Below are positions 9,593 through 18,561 of a stretch of 64,000 bases of DNA, piece by piece. The notes beneath the pieces are model-generated. The model saw only the letters and a list, made by a program, of their open reading frames with translations, was not told the DNA's origin and ran no database searches. This stretch comes from Patiriisocius sp047730165 (GTDB lineage Bacteria > Bacteroidota > Bacteroidia > Flavobacteriales > Flavobacteriaceae), in contig NZ_CP159834.1 in assembly GCF_047730165.1 (NCBI RefSeq), forward strand, positions 2,170,001-2,234,000, given 5' to 3'. The position numbers were made by a program, and so were the translations under genes. Position 1 is the first letter of the stretch; each line of letters begins with the position of its first letter.

Positions 9593-9600
9593 TAAAGATA
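9593..9600 (-). promoter_or_regulatory. Possible -7 element very close to an ATG
   Basis: On the minus strand TATCTTTA (TAnnTTTG with one mismatch) ends four bases before the methyltransferase ATG. If used, it would give a leaderless or near-leaderless message. Confidence 0.35.
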
Positions 9601-9718
9601 ATTCAATGATTTATTCTTGAGTAGTTATTGTGGATGCTATATGTTATTTGCAACCTATCAATGACTGCACAAAATTGTGAAGACCTTTTTATTATATGAT
9701 ATTCTTCCTGCTTCATCT

Positions 9719-9735
9719 AGTGCAGCGGTCTTTCT
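9719..9735. repeat. 17-bp exact repeat, first copy
   Basis: AGTGCAGCGGTCTTTCT occurs here and again, same strand and exact, at 48728-48744. Both copies are intergenic. Confidence 0.5.
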
Positions 9736-9740
9736 TCTTT

Positions 9741-10331
9741 TTAGAATCGATATCCAACAGAAACACCACCTCTAAAAAATCCGTCAGGTACATTGTCACC
9801 TCCAGCAAAATAGCGTCCACCACCTGCACTTAATTCAAATACAAAGCCGTTGTTACTTACCCATTTTTGACCTACTGCGAGACCTGCGCCTACATTAAAC
9901 CAATCTTCGTTAGTCACATTGCTTTCAAAAATAGGGTTGTTAGGATCACTATAGTCTTCATAGTAGTTGTAATTTTCATATTCTCCTCCCGCCGCTTGCA
10001 ACATACCTTCGACAAATAAGCCTCTGGCTCCGTACTCTTTTTTATTTAAAAAGTACTGACGGTAAAAAGGAGTAAATGCAAATTTTTGACCGTATTCAAA
10101 ATCAATATCATTACTCAGATTAACACTAAGAGCTGCCCCAGCACCAGAATATTTACTAATTACGTACTCATAATTAAATTCTAGCGTAGGAACGAGAAGT
10201 GCTTCTGCTGCATCTAAGCGAAGTTCATGTTTCTTTTCTAGAACAGGATTTGCTTCCGGTTCTTCTCCTTGAGCAAAAGCAGTCCCAAAAAGACTCATTG
10301 CCACTAGGGCAGTCATTATTAATTTTTTCAT
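9741..10331 (-). CDS. Outer-membrane beta-barrel protein, unknown function
   Basis: The 196-residue protein has a clear signal peptide (MKKLIMTALVAMSLFGTAFA) and then alternating aromatic/hydrophobic strands such as LEFNYEYVISKYSGAGAALS, KFAFTPFYRQYF and FVFELSAGGGRYF. It ends in GVSVGYRF; a terminal phenylalanine is typical of barrels recognised by the BAM machinery. The size suggests an eight-strand barrel like those of DUF3575 or OmpW-type proteins. A loop rich in Tyr, Asp and Asn (ENYNYYEDYSDPNN) probably faces outside. No linked genes hint at its role. Confidence 0.75.
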   Translation of the reverse strand: MKKLIMTALVAMSLFGTAFAQGEEPEANPVLEKKHELRLDAAEALLVPTLEFNYEYVISKYSGAGAALSVNLSNDIDFEYGQKFAFTPFYRQYFLNKKEYGARGLFVEGMLQAAGGEYENYNYYEDYSDPNNPIFESNVTNEDWFNVGAGLAVGQKWVSNNGFVFELSAGGGRYFAGGDNVPDGFFRGGVSVGYRF

Positions 10332-10576
10332 AATCGTTGTTGTTAGTTTTTTTTAAGAATAACGTATTTCTTTGAGATGTTATTGTATCAAGGATTGCGC
10401 CACTTTCAACGAGTTCTAGGCTCGTGGCAAGCTTAAATAGAATTGAAATCCATACTGTTTAGTAAACAATTAATAATGAGTCAAATACTAAACTGCAATA
10501 CATTTCTGGATTTAGTAAGAATAGCTACGTTGCATTGTTTAGTTTTTCACCACACATCACTAAATACTTTCTGAAT

Positions 10577-10594
10577 CTCTCGAAGCGTCGGGAC
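10577..10594. repeat. Short palindromic repeat, CGAAGCGTCGGGAC type
   Basis: CTCTCGAAGCGTCGGGAC has the potential to form a small hairpin. A copy with one mismatch, CTCCCGAAGCGTCGGGAC, lies at 16115-16132, and a related element at 47989-48006. All are intergenic. Confidence 0.5.
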
Positions 10595-10620
10595 AGAATG
10601 ACAAGGCTTTTACTGAAAAC

Positions 10621-11856
10621 TTATTTCTTAGCTACGATTTGCACGATATTCACAATCACCTCAATCGCTTTCTGCATACTCTCTACGGGTACATACTCAA
10701 AACGCCCATGAAAGTTATGGCCTCCGGCAAATATGTTAGGACAAGGCAATCCCATAAAGCTTAGTTGAGAACCGTCAGTTCCTCCTCGTATGGGTTTGAT
10801 TAATGGCTTAATGCCTGCTTCTTTCATTGCTTGTTCTGCAATATCTACAATATGCATTACGGGCTCTATCTTCTCACGCATATTAAAATACTGATCTTTT
10901 ATTTCTACAGAAACACGTTCTTCGCCTAATTGTGTATTTAATTCTTCCGTCAGTTTGATCATCATTTCTTTACGTGCTTCAAAGTGGCCCTTATCGTGAT
11001 CTCTAATAATGTATTGTAATCGTGTACTGTCTACTTCGCCTTTCACGCTATATAAATGAAAAAATCCTTCACGCCCGCTGGTGTGTTCTGGCGTTTCCAT
11101 TCTTGGTAAGGAGTTAATGTAATCTTGTGCGATGTACATGCTGTTTACCATTTTTCCTTTTGCATATCCTGGGTGTACTATTTTACCTTTGATAGTAACG
11201 ACCGCGCCTGCAGCATTAAAATTTTCGTATTCAAGTTCGCCCACTTGGCTTCCGTCCATGGTGTATGCCCATTCACAACCAAATTTTGCCACATCAAACT
11301 TATGAGCTCCACGACCTATTTCTTCATCTGGCGTAAAACCTACGCGTATTTTTCCGTGTTTGATTTCTGGATGCTGTACAAGGTATTCCATTGCCGAAAT
11401 AATCTCTGCAATCCCCGCTTTATCATCCGCACCTAGTAAGGTGGTTCCATCTGTGGTAATTAAGGTCTGACCTTTATAAAGCAAAAGATCTTCAAAGTAA
11501 TCTGGAGAAAGCACTATGTTTTCGGCTTTGTTTAAGACGATGTCTTTCCCGTCATAATTCTCGATGATTTGTGGTTTCACATCTTTTCCCGTAAAATCTG
11601 GAGTCGTGTCAAAGTGCGAAACAAACCCTATAGTAGGTACTTCGTGTGCTACATTACTAGGCAAGGTTGCCATTATATAAGCGTTTTCATCAATGGTCAC
11701 GTCTTCAAGACCTATCTCCTTCAATTCTTTTACAAGCGCATTTGCTAGGTCCCATTGCTTTACAGAACTCGGCGTCGTTTCGCTTTCTGGATCGCTTTCT
11801 GTATCTACGATTACATAACTTATAAATCTTTTGATGAGGTCTTGTTTATCTATCAT
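10621..11856 (-). CDS. pepT: Peptidase T (tripeptide aminopeptidase)
   Basis: M20-family dizinc aminopeptidase that releases N-terminal residues from tripeptides in the cytoplasm; 411 residues, the normal family length. Visible family motifs are FVSHFDTTPDFTG (first metal histidine), GADDKAGIAEI (bridging aspartate), TPDEEIGRGAHKFD (catalytic glutamate region), YTMDGSQVGELEYENFNA and PIRGGTDGSQLSFMGLPCPNIFAGG. The start is placed at MIDKQDLIKRF (11856). A longer frame to 11946 would add a hydrophobic 30-residue lead with no counterpart in the family. It is a single-gene unit. Confidence 0.95.
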   Translation of the reverse strand: MIDKQDLIKRFISYVIVDTESDPESETTPSSVKQWDLANALVKELKEIGLEDVTIDENAYIMATLPSNVAHEVPTIGFVSHFDTTPDFTGKDVKPQIIENYDGKDIVLNKAENIVLSPDYFEDLLLYKGQTLITTDGTTLLGADDKAGIAEIISAMEYLVQHPEIKHGKIRVGFTPDEEIGRGAHKFDVAKFGCEWAYTMDGSQVGELEYENFNAAGAVVTIKGKIVHPGYAKGKMVNSMYIAQDYINSLPRMETPEHTSGREGFFHLYSVKGEVDSTRLQYIIRDHDKGHFEARKEMMIKLTEELNTQLGEERVSVEIKDQYFNMREKIEPVMHIVDIAEQAMKEAGIKPLIKPIRGGTDGSQLSFMGLPCPNIFAGGHNFHGRFEYVPVESMQKAIEVIVNIVQIVAKK

Positions 11857-12023
11857 TTTATGAGTGTTTGAAAAAGAATTATTTCTATTTATTCTAAAAT
11901 TAGAAATCAAAATTAGAGCGCAAATATAATAAATATGAAGGAGCAAGAAGTGCAGTTAATTTCAATTAATAGGAAAAGTCACCTGTTTGAAAACGAGCTA
12001 CATTGATTCATTTATTTGAATAG

Positions 12024-13127
12024 CTAGGCCTTTTTTCGATTTTTGAATATTTCAGAAACAAAGTAGAGCAAGCTTATAAACGGTCCTATGGCTAAAATTA
12101 TAAACATAAACCGAATTCCTAATGCCGAGGCTACCAGTCCCAATAATTCTATACTGATAATCGTGATGGCAAAACCAATACAGGTAACGATGGTGATGGC
12201 TGTTCCTTTTAGCGCTGGCGTTGCGCTATTTGCGACTAAGGAGGAAAAGAGGGGAGAGTCACCCACTACAGCAAAGCCCCAAAACAGCATAAATACTATA
12301 AATGAGAAAGTGGACTGCGTTGTAAAAAAGTATGGTGACACTACACAGCAAATTAATGAAGCGAGCAAGAATAGGAAGGCTGTTTTTTTAGTTCCGAAGT
12401 GTGCGCCTAAGTATCCCGCCGCAATGCAACCTACTGCGCCTGTAGCAATTATTATGAAACTGAATATAGGCAAGTCAAACTCTAATTGAGGCGTCCTGTT
12501 AATATAAGTAGTAATGATTAGCGGCACAAATACCCAGAATGCATATAACTCCCACATATGACCAAAGTATCCCAGGGCTGCGACTTTAAAATCACGATCT
12601 CTGAATATGATATAGATACTCGTTAATTTTAATTTTTTTCTGGCAGTGCGATAGGGCCCGTTAGGAATGAAGAGCATCATTAAGGCGCCACCAACTAGAG
12701 ATAATAATGAAATAGCAATAATAACAGATTGCCAAGGCAAGTCTGATGCAATATCTTTTAAAAGATGTGGTAGTGCGGTGCCTAAAACAAGTGCACCTAC
12801 AAGAAAACCGAGCGCTTTTCCCAGTCCATTTTTATAATAATCTGATGCTATTTTCATTCCTACAGGATAGATGCCTGCTAAAAAGAACCCTGTAAAAAAA
12901 CGCAATATGAGTAGCGTGCTTAGCGAATTCTCTTCCCATAGTATTCCAGCATTCACAGTAGCGCCAAGTATTGCGCAGGTTAAGAATACGTTACTTGGAG
13001 AAAACCGGTCCACAATCGTCAATAAGGCGAAGAGTAATGTTCCCGCAATAAAACCTAATTGTACCATCGTAGTTAACGTCCATAGCGCGCTTTCCACTAA
13101 TGAGAATCCACGAATGATATCTGTCAT
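12024..13127 (-). CDS. MFS transporter, apparently lacking its first helix
   Basis: Major facilitator superfamily permease; the open frame from ATG 13127 gives 367 residues and about eleven hydrophobic helices. FFTGFFLAGIYPVGMKIASDYY (residues about 80-100) and FGTKKTAFLFLLA are typical MFS stretches. The ATG starts in the loop after helix 1. The missing helix is encoded just upstream in the same frame (see 13128-13239) but has no start codon, so the gene is probably frameshifted near its 5' end. The substrate is unknown. If only the 367-residue form is made it is likely non-functional. Confidence 0.8.
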   Translation of the reverse strand: MTDIIRGFSLVESALWTLTTMVQLGFIAGTLLFALLTIVDRFSPSNVFLTCAILGATVNAGILWEENSLSTLLILRFFTGFFLAGIYPVGMKIASDYYKNGLGKALGFLVGALVLGTALPHLLKDIASDLPWQSVIIAISLLSLVGGALMMLFIPNGPYRTARKKLKLTSIYIIFRDRDFKVAALGYFGHMWELYAFWVFVPLIITTYINRTPQLEFDLPIFSFIIIATGAVGCIAAGYLGAHFGTKKTAFLFLLASLICCVVSPYFFTTQSTFSFIVFMLFWGFAVVGDSPLFSSLVANSATPALKGTAITIVTCIGFAITIISIELLGLVASALGIRFMFIILAIGPFISLLYFVSEIFKNRKKA

Positions 13128-13239
13128 TACGCCATTGCCTGCAAACCAAAGGGAAGTACAGAAAAACTGTGCAAAGACAATAACTGGTAGGATGTGAGAC
13201 TTTGGCTTGATTTGTTATTAAATTTTTGGGTGCTTTCAA
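13128..13239 (-). other. Broken 5' end of the MFS gene
   Basis: Upstream of ATG 13127 and in the same frame the minus strand reads IKPKSHILPVIVFAQFF then CTSLWFAGNGV, a textbook first MFS helix, back to a TAA at 13215-13217. In the neighbouring frame a TTG at 13239 opens as KAPKNLITNQAK. Removing one A from the AAA at about 13201-13203 would join the two into a normal N terminus. Confidence 0.65.
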
Positions 13240-13382
13240 AGATATATTGATTTTAGAGAGTGGAACCCGAGTTCTATAAGTTCTTATCGCTTATATGCAG
13301 AAACGCTACAATCAATTATACCTCTCTAATAGTGCACCCTAGATATTTCAGAAATCATTCTAGGTAATCGTTTATTCTATCT

Positions 13383-13390
13383 TATTTTTG
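13383..13390 (+). promoter_or_regulatory. -7 promoter element of pyrD
   Basis: TATTTTTG matches TAnnTTTG exactly and ends 18 bases before the pyrD ATG. It contains the TTG that could otherwise be mistaken for an upstream start codon. Confidence 0.6.
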
Positions 13391-13408
13391 CAATACAATA
13401 ATCAACCT

Positions 13409-14440
13409 ATGTATAAAATCTTACTTCGCCCTTTACTTTTTAAACAAGATCCAGAAAAAGTGCATTATGTTACCTTTAATATGATTCGCCTGGCGAGCCA
13501 ATGTAAACTGGGGGGGATTTTTAAAAGTTTTTACAAGGTCACAGACAAAAAGTTAGAGCGAAATCTCTTTGGGTTGACATTTCCAAATCCCGTTGGGCTT
13601 GCCGCTGGTTTTGATAAAGATGCCAAGTTGTACAAGGAGTTGCATAATTTCGGGTTTGGATTTATTGAGATTGGTACAATTACCCCTAAGCCTCAAGATG
13701 GAAATCCAAAGAAGCGTTTATTCCGTTTAAAAGAGGACCAAGCGATTATCAATAGAATGGGTTTTAATAATGGTGGTGTTGTAGAAGCAGTAGAGCGCTT
13801 AAAGAAAAATCCTAAACTAGGAGAAAAAGGGCACGTACTTATAGGCGGGAACATCGGGAAAAATAAAGTAACACCTAATGAAAATGCCGTAGATGATTAT
13901 GTCATCTGCTTTGAGGCGCTGTTTGAGTATGTAGATTATTTTGTGGTTAATGTAAGTTCGCCAAACACGCCTAACCTTCGTGCACTGCAAGACAAAGAAC
14001 CATTAACGGCGCTATTAAATACATTGCAAGAAAAGAATAATGCAAAAAGCACGAGAAAACCGATACTCTTAAAAATTGCTCCAGATCTTACAGATGAGCA
14101 ATTGATGGACATTGTAGATATTGTTGCCACCACAAAAATTGATGGAGTAATCGCCACGAATACGACCATATCTCGTGACGGTCTCGTTTCAGAAAACAAA
14201 AAAGAAATGGGTGGGATGAGTGGAAAACCACTTGGTAAGCGCTCCACAGCGGTCATAAAGTTTTTAGCAGACCACAGCAATCGTGGGTTCCCAATTATTG
14301 GTGTAGGTGGTATTCATACTGCAGAAGACGCGCTAGAGAAAATAGAAGCAGGTGCGAGTTTAGTTCAATTATACACAGGCTTTATCTATGAAGGGCCAGC
14401 GCTTATAGGTCGCATTAATAAGGCAATTTTAGCGCAATAA
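13409..14440 (+). CDS. pyrD: Dihydroorotate dehydrogenase (quinone), class 2
   Basis: Flavoenzyme that oxidises dihydroorotate to orotate in pyrimidine synthesis and passes electrons to quinone at the inner membrane; 343 residues. The N-terminal helix (MYKILLRPLLFKQDPEKVHY) is the class 2 membrane anchor. FMN and substrate motifs include GLAAGFDKDAK (63-73), GFIEIGTITPKPQDGNP, NRMGFNN, NVSSPNTPNLR (181-191, catalytic serine region) and IGVGGIHTAEDALEKIEAGASLVQLYTG. The start is ATG 13409, because the longer TTG frame begins inside the promoter element. The LysE-type gene starts four bases after its stop. Confidence 0.96.
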   Translation: MYKILLRPLLFKQDPEKVHYVTFNMIRLASQCKLGGIFKSFYKVTDKKLERNLFGLTFPNPVGLAAGFDKDAKLYKELHNFGFGFIEIGTITPKPQDGNPKKRLFRLKEDQAIINRMGFNNGGVVEAVERLKKNPKLGEKGHVLIGGNIGKNKVTPNENAVDDYVICFEALFEYVDYFVVNVSSPNTPNLRALQDKEPLTALLNTLQEKNNAKSTRKPILLKIAPDLTDEQLMDIVDIVATTKIDGVIATNTTISRDGLVSENKKEMGGMSGKPLGKRSTAVIKFLADHSNRGFPIIGVGGIHTAEDALEKIEAGASLVQLYTGFIYEGPALIGRINKAILAQ

Positions 14441-14444
14441 AACA

Positions 14445-15092
14445 ATGGTCGAAACGCTCTTCTCATTTGCACTCGCAACCATCGCATTAGCAATTTCACC
14501 AGGCCCAGACAATATTTATGTACTTACGCAATCACTCACCAATGGAGTGAAAAGTGGTGTCGCAACGACTGCGGGTCTCATTAGCGGGTGCATCGTACAC
14601 ACTTCGCTTTTGGCTTTTGGTATATCGGCAATTATCACTGCTTCGGAAACATTATTTTTTGCGATTAAACTCCTAGGTGCCTTGTACCTTTTCTATTTGG
14701 CATTTAAAGTATTTAGAAGCGATAGCCAGATCGTAATCAATAATGAGAGTATTGAAACAGAAACCTTAGCGTCTGCAAAGGATGACACAAAGAAATCCTA
14801 TTGGGTTTTATTTAAAACAGGTGTGATTATGAACTTGGTGAACCCGAAAGTGATGATTTTTTTCTTGGCTTTCTTTCCTGCCTTTATCTGGGAGCCCGAA
14901 GGAAATACCGTATACCAGTTTTATGTTCTAGGAATTACTTTTATGTTGGTCTCTTTTGTGGTGTTCAGCAGTATCGCACTACTAGCAGGAGCGATATCCT
15001 CTTATATTAAGAAGTATAGTGCTATAGGTTTGGCTTTAAAATGGTTGCAAATTGTTGTTTTTGTGGGGATTGGGGTTTTTATTCTCCTGTAA
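14445..15092 (+). CDS. LysE/RhtB family amino-acid exporter
   Basis: Inner-membrane exporter of 215 residues with about six hydrophobic helices. The family signature is at the N terminus (ALAISPGPDNIYVLTQSLTNG). KLLGALYLFYLAFKVF and the conserved helix-4 stretch TGVIMNLVNPKVMIFFLAFFP follow. It is translationally close to pyrD (four-base gap) and so probably shares its promoter. The substrate of this subgroup cannot be predicted; lysine, threonine, homoserine and leucine exporters all share the fold. Confidence 0.9.
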   Translation: MVETLFSFALATIALAISPGPDNIYVLTQSLTNGVKSGVATTAGLISGCIVHTSLLAFGISAIITASETLFFAIKLLGALYLFYLAFKVFRSDSQIVINNESIETETLASAKDDTKKSYWVLFKTGVIMNLVNPKVMIFFLAFFPAFIWEPEGNTVYQFYVLGITFMLVSFVVFSSIALLAGAISSYIKKYSAIGLALKWLQIVVFVGIGVFILL

Positions 15093-15145
15093 ATAACTCC
15101 TTGTGATTCTGAATTCTGAAAATCTAAATTTTTAATTATAAATTC

Positions 15146-15153
15146 TATCTTTA
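15146..15153 (+). promoter_or_regulatory. Possible -7 element very close to an ATG
   Basis: TATCTTTA ends five bases before the HMG-CoA lyase ATG. The same octamer lies four bases before the methyltransferase ATG at 9588, which suggests leaderless transcripts in both cases. Confidence 0.4.
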
Positions 15154-15158
15154 CGGGA

Positions 15159-16022
15159 ATGCAAAAAGTCAAAATTATAGAATGTCCTCGTGACGCGATG
15201 CAAGGCATAAAAGACTGGATCCCTACAGGAAGTAAGGTGCAGTATCTGCAATCCTTATTGCGTTGTGGCTTTGATACTATAGACTTTGGGAGCTTTGTGT
15301 CACCAAAAGCAATTCCGCAAATGGTGGATACAGCAGAAGTGTTATCAAAACTTGACTTATCAAAGACGGAGAGTAAACTACTCGCGATTGTTGCAAATGT
15401 AAGAGGCGCAGAGAGTGCTTCGAAACATGATGAAATACAGTATTTAGGCTATCCTTTTTCAATTTCAGAGAATTTCCAGATGCGGAATACGCACAAGACA
15501 ATTGCACAATCTATAGAAACCCTTTCTGAAATTTTAAACATTGCAGATCGCACAAACAAAGAAGTGGTGACCTATCTTTCTATGGGCTTCGGGAATCCTT
15601 ACGGTGACCCTTGGAATGTTGAGATAGTAGGAGCATGGGCAGAAAAGCTAGCAGCAATGGGTGTGACTATTTTATCACTTAGTGATACCGTAGGAACTTC
15701 AGATCCAGAAACCATAGAATACCTCTTTAAAAGCTTAATACCGAAATATCCAAACATCGAGTTTGGTGCACATTTACATACAACCCCTACTGCGTGGCAT
15801 GAAAAAATGAATGCTGCGTATAAAGCTGGCTGCAGACGTTTTGATGGCGCTATACAAGGCTTTGGAGGTTGCCCAATGGCAAAAGACGAACTCACTGGCA
15901 ATATGCCAACAGAAAAAATGTTAAGCTATTTTACGGCTGAGAAGGTTGATTGTAATATTAACCCGATGAGTTTTGAAAGTAGTCATAATGAGGCTACTAA
16001 GATTTTTACGAAGTATCACTAG
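15159..16022 (+). CDS. Hydroxymethylglutaryl-CoA lyase
   Basis: TIM-barrel lyase that splits HMG-CoA into acetyl-CoA and acetoacetate, the last step of leucine breakdown; 287 residues. Family landmarks are ECPRDAMQG at residues 9-17 (catalytic arginine and metal aspartate), IDFGSFVSPKAIPQM, LSLSDTVGTSDP, FGAHLHTTP (metal histidines) and IQGFGGCPMAKDELTGNMPTE, which contains the catalytic cysteine loop. The family usually has a leucine in GLGGCP; here it is Phe. It is a single-gene unit followed by a 316-bp gap. Confidence 0.92.
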   Translation: MQKVKIIECPRDAMQGIKDWIPTGSKVQYLQSLLRCGFDTIDFGSFVSPKAIPQMVDTAEVLSKLDLSKTESKLLAIVANVRGAESASKHDEIQYLGYPFSISENFQMRNTHKTIAQSIETLSEILNIADRTNKEVVTYLSMGFGNPYGDPWNVEIVGAWAEKLAAMGVTILSLSDTVGTSDPETIEYLFKSLIPKYPNIEFGAHLHTTPTAWHEKMNAAYKAGCRRFDGAIQGFGGCPMAKDELTGNMPTEKMLSYFTAEKVDCNINPMSFESSHNEATKIFTKYH

Positions 16023-16338
16023 CGGTGAAATTGAAATTGAAATCGAAGTTGTAGATGAGGTTGAAAAAAGAGGAGATTAATATAAATTGAGCTAGCGTGA
16101 CTAAGATTTAAAATCTCCCGAAGCGTCGGGACTGAGTAAAAATTGAGAAAGACAGGTTAAAATATGAATATAGTGCAACTTGTTGTTAATGAAAATTAAC
16201 CGCATTACAGACCTATTCTTCTGAACTCGAATTGTACTGAAATTTATTCAGTTTTCAGAAACTAATGAAGATTTACGACATGCCGCAACATTCAGCCAAG
16301 CACCCAAAACTGATAACCGAAAACCTGAGAATAATACA
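16023..16338. other. Intergenic gap with short repeats
   Basis: No gene is visible. It holds a short GAAATT-like hexamer array (four units, about 16027-16050), the CTCCCGAAGCGTCGGGAC palindrome at 16115-16132, and otherwise A/T-rich sequence that reads like decayed DNA. Confidence 0.5.
16115..16132. repeat. Short palindromic repeat, CGAAGCGTCGGGAC type
   Basis: CTCCCGAAGCGTCGGGAC can fold with CCCGA pairing to TCGGG. Near-identical to 10577-10594. Confidence 0.5.
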
Positions 16339-17895
16339 ATGAAAAAATCCATACTCCATACTCCATATTCAATACGCTACATAATACCTGTTGCACTCTT
16401 TTTTCTTATTACGAGTTGCAAATCTAAGCAGCTAGTAATGCAACCGAAGAGCGAGGTTGTTACCATCAAGCTATTACAAGTAAACGATGTATATGAAATA
16501 TCGCCATTAAGTGGTGGCAAAGAAGGAGGGATGGCACGTGTGGCTTATGTGGCAGATAGTATAAGAGAGCAAAACCCAAATACGTATTTAATGATGGCGG
16601 GCGATTTTTTGAATCCGTCGTTGGTAGGAACGCTCAAGGTGGATGGGAAACGAGTACGCGGGAGACAGATGATTGAGGTGATGAATGCGATGAAATTTGA
16701 TCTCGCTACCTTTGGTAATCACGAGTTTGATTTAAAAGAACAAGAGTTACAGGAGCGGCTCAATGAAAGCGAATTTGAGTGGACTTCGGCAAACGTGTAT
16801 CAGAAAAATGGGGAAGATGTAAGAGTGTTTCACGCTATTAAAGAGGGTGATAGTATTCCTATTTCAGAAACCATTATTTATGATATTGATATAGGGAAAG
16901 AATACCCATTGCGACTAGGCGTTTTTAGTGTAACTATAGATTCTAACCCCATAGACTATGTGTATTACAGTGATTATTTGCTAGAAGCAGGCAGTGCGTA
17001 TTCGGCTTTAGAATCTGCAAAGTCAGACATTATAGTTGGGCTCACACATCTTTCATTAGCACAAGATATGAAGGTAGCCGAGGCATTTGAGAATATTGAT
17101 TTAATTATGGGTGGTCATGAACATAGTAATATGTATGTTCCTGCTGGAGGGACTCATATAGCAAAAGCAGATGCAAATGCAAAATCCATGTATGTGCATA
17201 CGCTGCGTTATGATTTAGGTTCTGAGATCTTGGCGATAGATTCTGAGTTAGTGCTTATTACAGATAAAACACCATCATTGCCTTCTGTGCAGGCAGTTGT
17301 AACTACTTGGGAAAATATTCTAGACACAGAGATTAAGCAAGTAGTAGGGGATCCGGATGAGGTGATTTATTTTGCCAAAATACCGCTAGATGGTACAGAT
17401 GTTGGAGGTAGAAGTAAGCAGACCAATCTTGGACAAATCTTCTCTCAGGCAATGGCAAAAAGCTTTGATACACTTGTGGATGGTGCTTTAGTGAACAGCG
17501 GGTCTTTTAGATTAGACGACAATCTAGAAGGTAATATTACGGCAATAGATATTTTTAGGGTATTGCCATTTGGAGGTGCGGTTCTTAAAGCAGAGGTCAC
17601 AGGGGAATTATTAATAGAAATTCTGGATTTTGGTGAATCTGCCAGTGGTACAGGCGCTTATCTGCAGCGATATGCGATGACAAAAAATAATAACGATGTG
17701 TGGACTTTAAAAGGATCCCCAATACTGGATGCCCAAGTATACACTATTGCATTTAGTGATTATTTGTTGAAAGGATTTGATATTCCGTTTTTGACTCCAG
17801 AAAATCCGGGTGTAAAAAGTGTCTATATCCCACTTAAAACAGAGCTTGCCTATGATATTAGAAAGGTTGTTATTAATTTCATGAAAACTATTTAG
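16339..17895 (+). CDS. 5'-nucleotidase-type metallophosphatase lipoprotein
   Basis: Exported two-domain phosphohydrolase of 518 residues related to UshA/YfkN-type 5'-nucleotidases. The signal ends in the lipobox LITSC (Cys27). The metallophosphatase domain shows LLQVNDVYEI (Asp50), MAGDFLNPS (Asp89), FGNHEFDL (125-132) and MGGHEHSN. The first motif reads NDVYE where classic enzymes have NDxHG, as in a known subgroup. The C-terminal nucleotide-recognition domain includes NLGQIFSQAMAK, LVNSGSFR and FDIFRVLPFGG-like VLPFGG. The expected role is phosphate or nucleoside scavenging from nucleotides on the envelope surface. It is a single-gene unit and the exact substrate is not known. Confidence 0.88.
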   Translation: MKKSILHTPYSIRYIIPVALFFLITSCKSKQLVMQPKSEVVTIKLLQVNDVYEISPLSGGKEGGMARVAYVADSIREQNPNTYLMMAGDFLNPSLVGTLKVDGKRVRGRQMIEVMNAMKFDLATFGNHEFDLKEQELQERLNESEFEWTSANVYQKNGEDVRVFHAIKEGDSIPISETIIYDIDIGKEYPLRLGVFSVTIDSNPIDYVYYSDYLLEAGSAYSALESAKSDIIVGLTHLSLAQDMKVAEAFENIDLIMGGHEHSNMYVPAGGTHIAKADANAKSMYVHTLRYDLGSEILAIDSELVLITDKTPSLPSVQAVVTTWENILDTEIKQVVGDPDEVIYFAKIPLDGTDVGGRSKQTNLGQIFSQAMAKSFDTLVDGALVNSGSFRLDDNLEGNITAIDIFRVLPFGGAVLKAEVTGELLIEILDFGESASGTGAYLQRYAMTKNNNDVWTLKGSPILDAQVYTIAFSDYLLKGFDIPFLTPENPGVKSVYIPLKTELAYDIRKVVINFMKTI

Positions 17896-17949
17896 TGCCC
17901 AATAATATTAAATAAAAGTTTCTTGCTTATAATTATTCTAAATAATTTT

Positions 17950-17957
17950 TATTTTTG
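17950..17957 (+). promoter_or_regulatory. -7 promoter element
   Basis: TATTTTTG is an exact TAnnTTTG match, 21 bases before the ATG of the haem protein. A TTG lies at 17923-17925, a slightly long spacing. Confidence 0.5.
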
Positions 17958-17978
17958 TGAACGGTAAAACCAAAACGT

Positions 17979-18452
17979 ATGAAATTTGTAAAATATATTT
18001 TAATAGCAGCATTAGTAGCCCTTGTCTTAATACAATTCTATAGGCCAGAGAAAAACGAAGGGGGCTATGAAACCGTAGCATATTTTGAAGAAGAAGCAAA
18101 TGTCTCTCCAGAACTAGCGGCCGTTTTTAAGACTAATTGTTATGATTGTCATAGCGATCAAACAGTATATCCTTGGTATGCTGAAATTGCACCTGCGTCG
18201 TTTTTTCTAGAAGAACACGTGGAAGATGGGAAAAAACATTTTGATGTATCTTCTTGGGAATCATATTCTGCTAAAAAGAAAGATCATAAGCTAGATGAAC
18301 TAATTGAATATGTTGAAGAGGGCGAAATGCCCTTAGATTCATACACGTGGATACATGGTGATCTAAGTGAAGAAAATACTAAGAGCATCTTGCAATGGGC
18401 TCAATTACAACGATTAATATATCAAAAAGAAATGGCTGGGCTGTTTAAGTAG
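17979..18452 (+). CDS. Membrane-anchored c-type haem-binding domain protein
   Basis: 157 residues: an N-terminal membrane helix (YILIAALVALVLIQFY) followed by a periplasmic domain with one CxxCH haem motif, CYDCH at Cys54-His58, in the context FKTNCYDCHSDQTVYPWYAEIAP. This is the 'haem-binding domain' family found beside cytochrome c peroxidases and related redox proteins in Bacteroidota. WYAEIAPASFFLEEHVEDGKKHFDVSSW is characteristic. Its partner is unknown. It has its own promoter and lies just upstream of the iron island, but whether it belongs to that regulon is not shown. Confidence 0.85.
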   Translation: MKFVKYILIAALVALVLIQFYRPEKNEGGYETVAYFEEEANVSPELAAVFKTNCYDCHSDQTVYPWYAEIAPASFFLEEHVEDGKKHFDVSSWESYSAKKKDHKLDELIEYVEEGEMPLDSYTWIHGDLSEENTKSILQWAQLQRLIYQKEMAGLFK

Positions 18453-18561
18453 TCTTGTTTTCAGTTCATTACAAATACTTCCAATAGTCATTTAATGATT
18501 GTTCGAAGTATTTTTTTTGTATAGTACTGAATTTCAATTGCCTATGAAATGAACCTTAAGT

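Noticed and set aside
13388..13408. TTG upstream start for pyrD
   Set aside because: The TTG is part of a consensus -7 promoter element, so it precedes the transcription start.
16027..16050. Hexamer array as a CRISPR or regulatory repeat
   Set aside because: Only four imperfect six-base units without spacers; too short to support a call.
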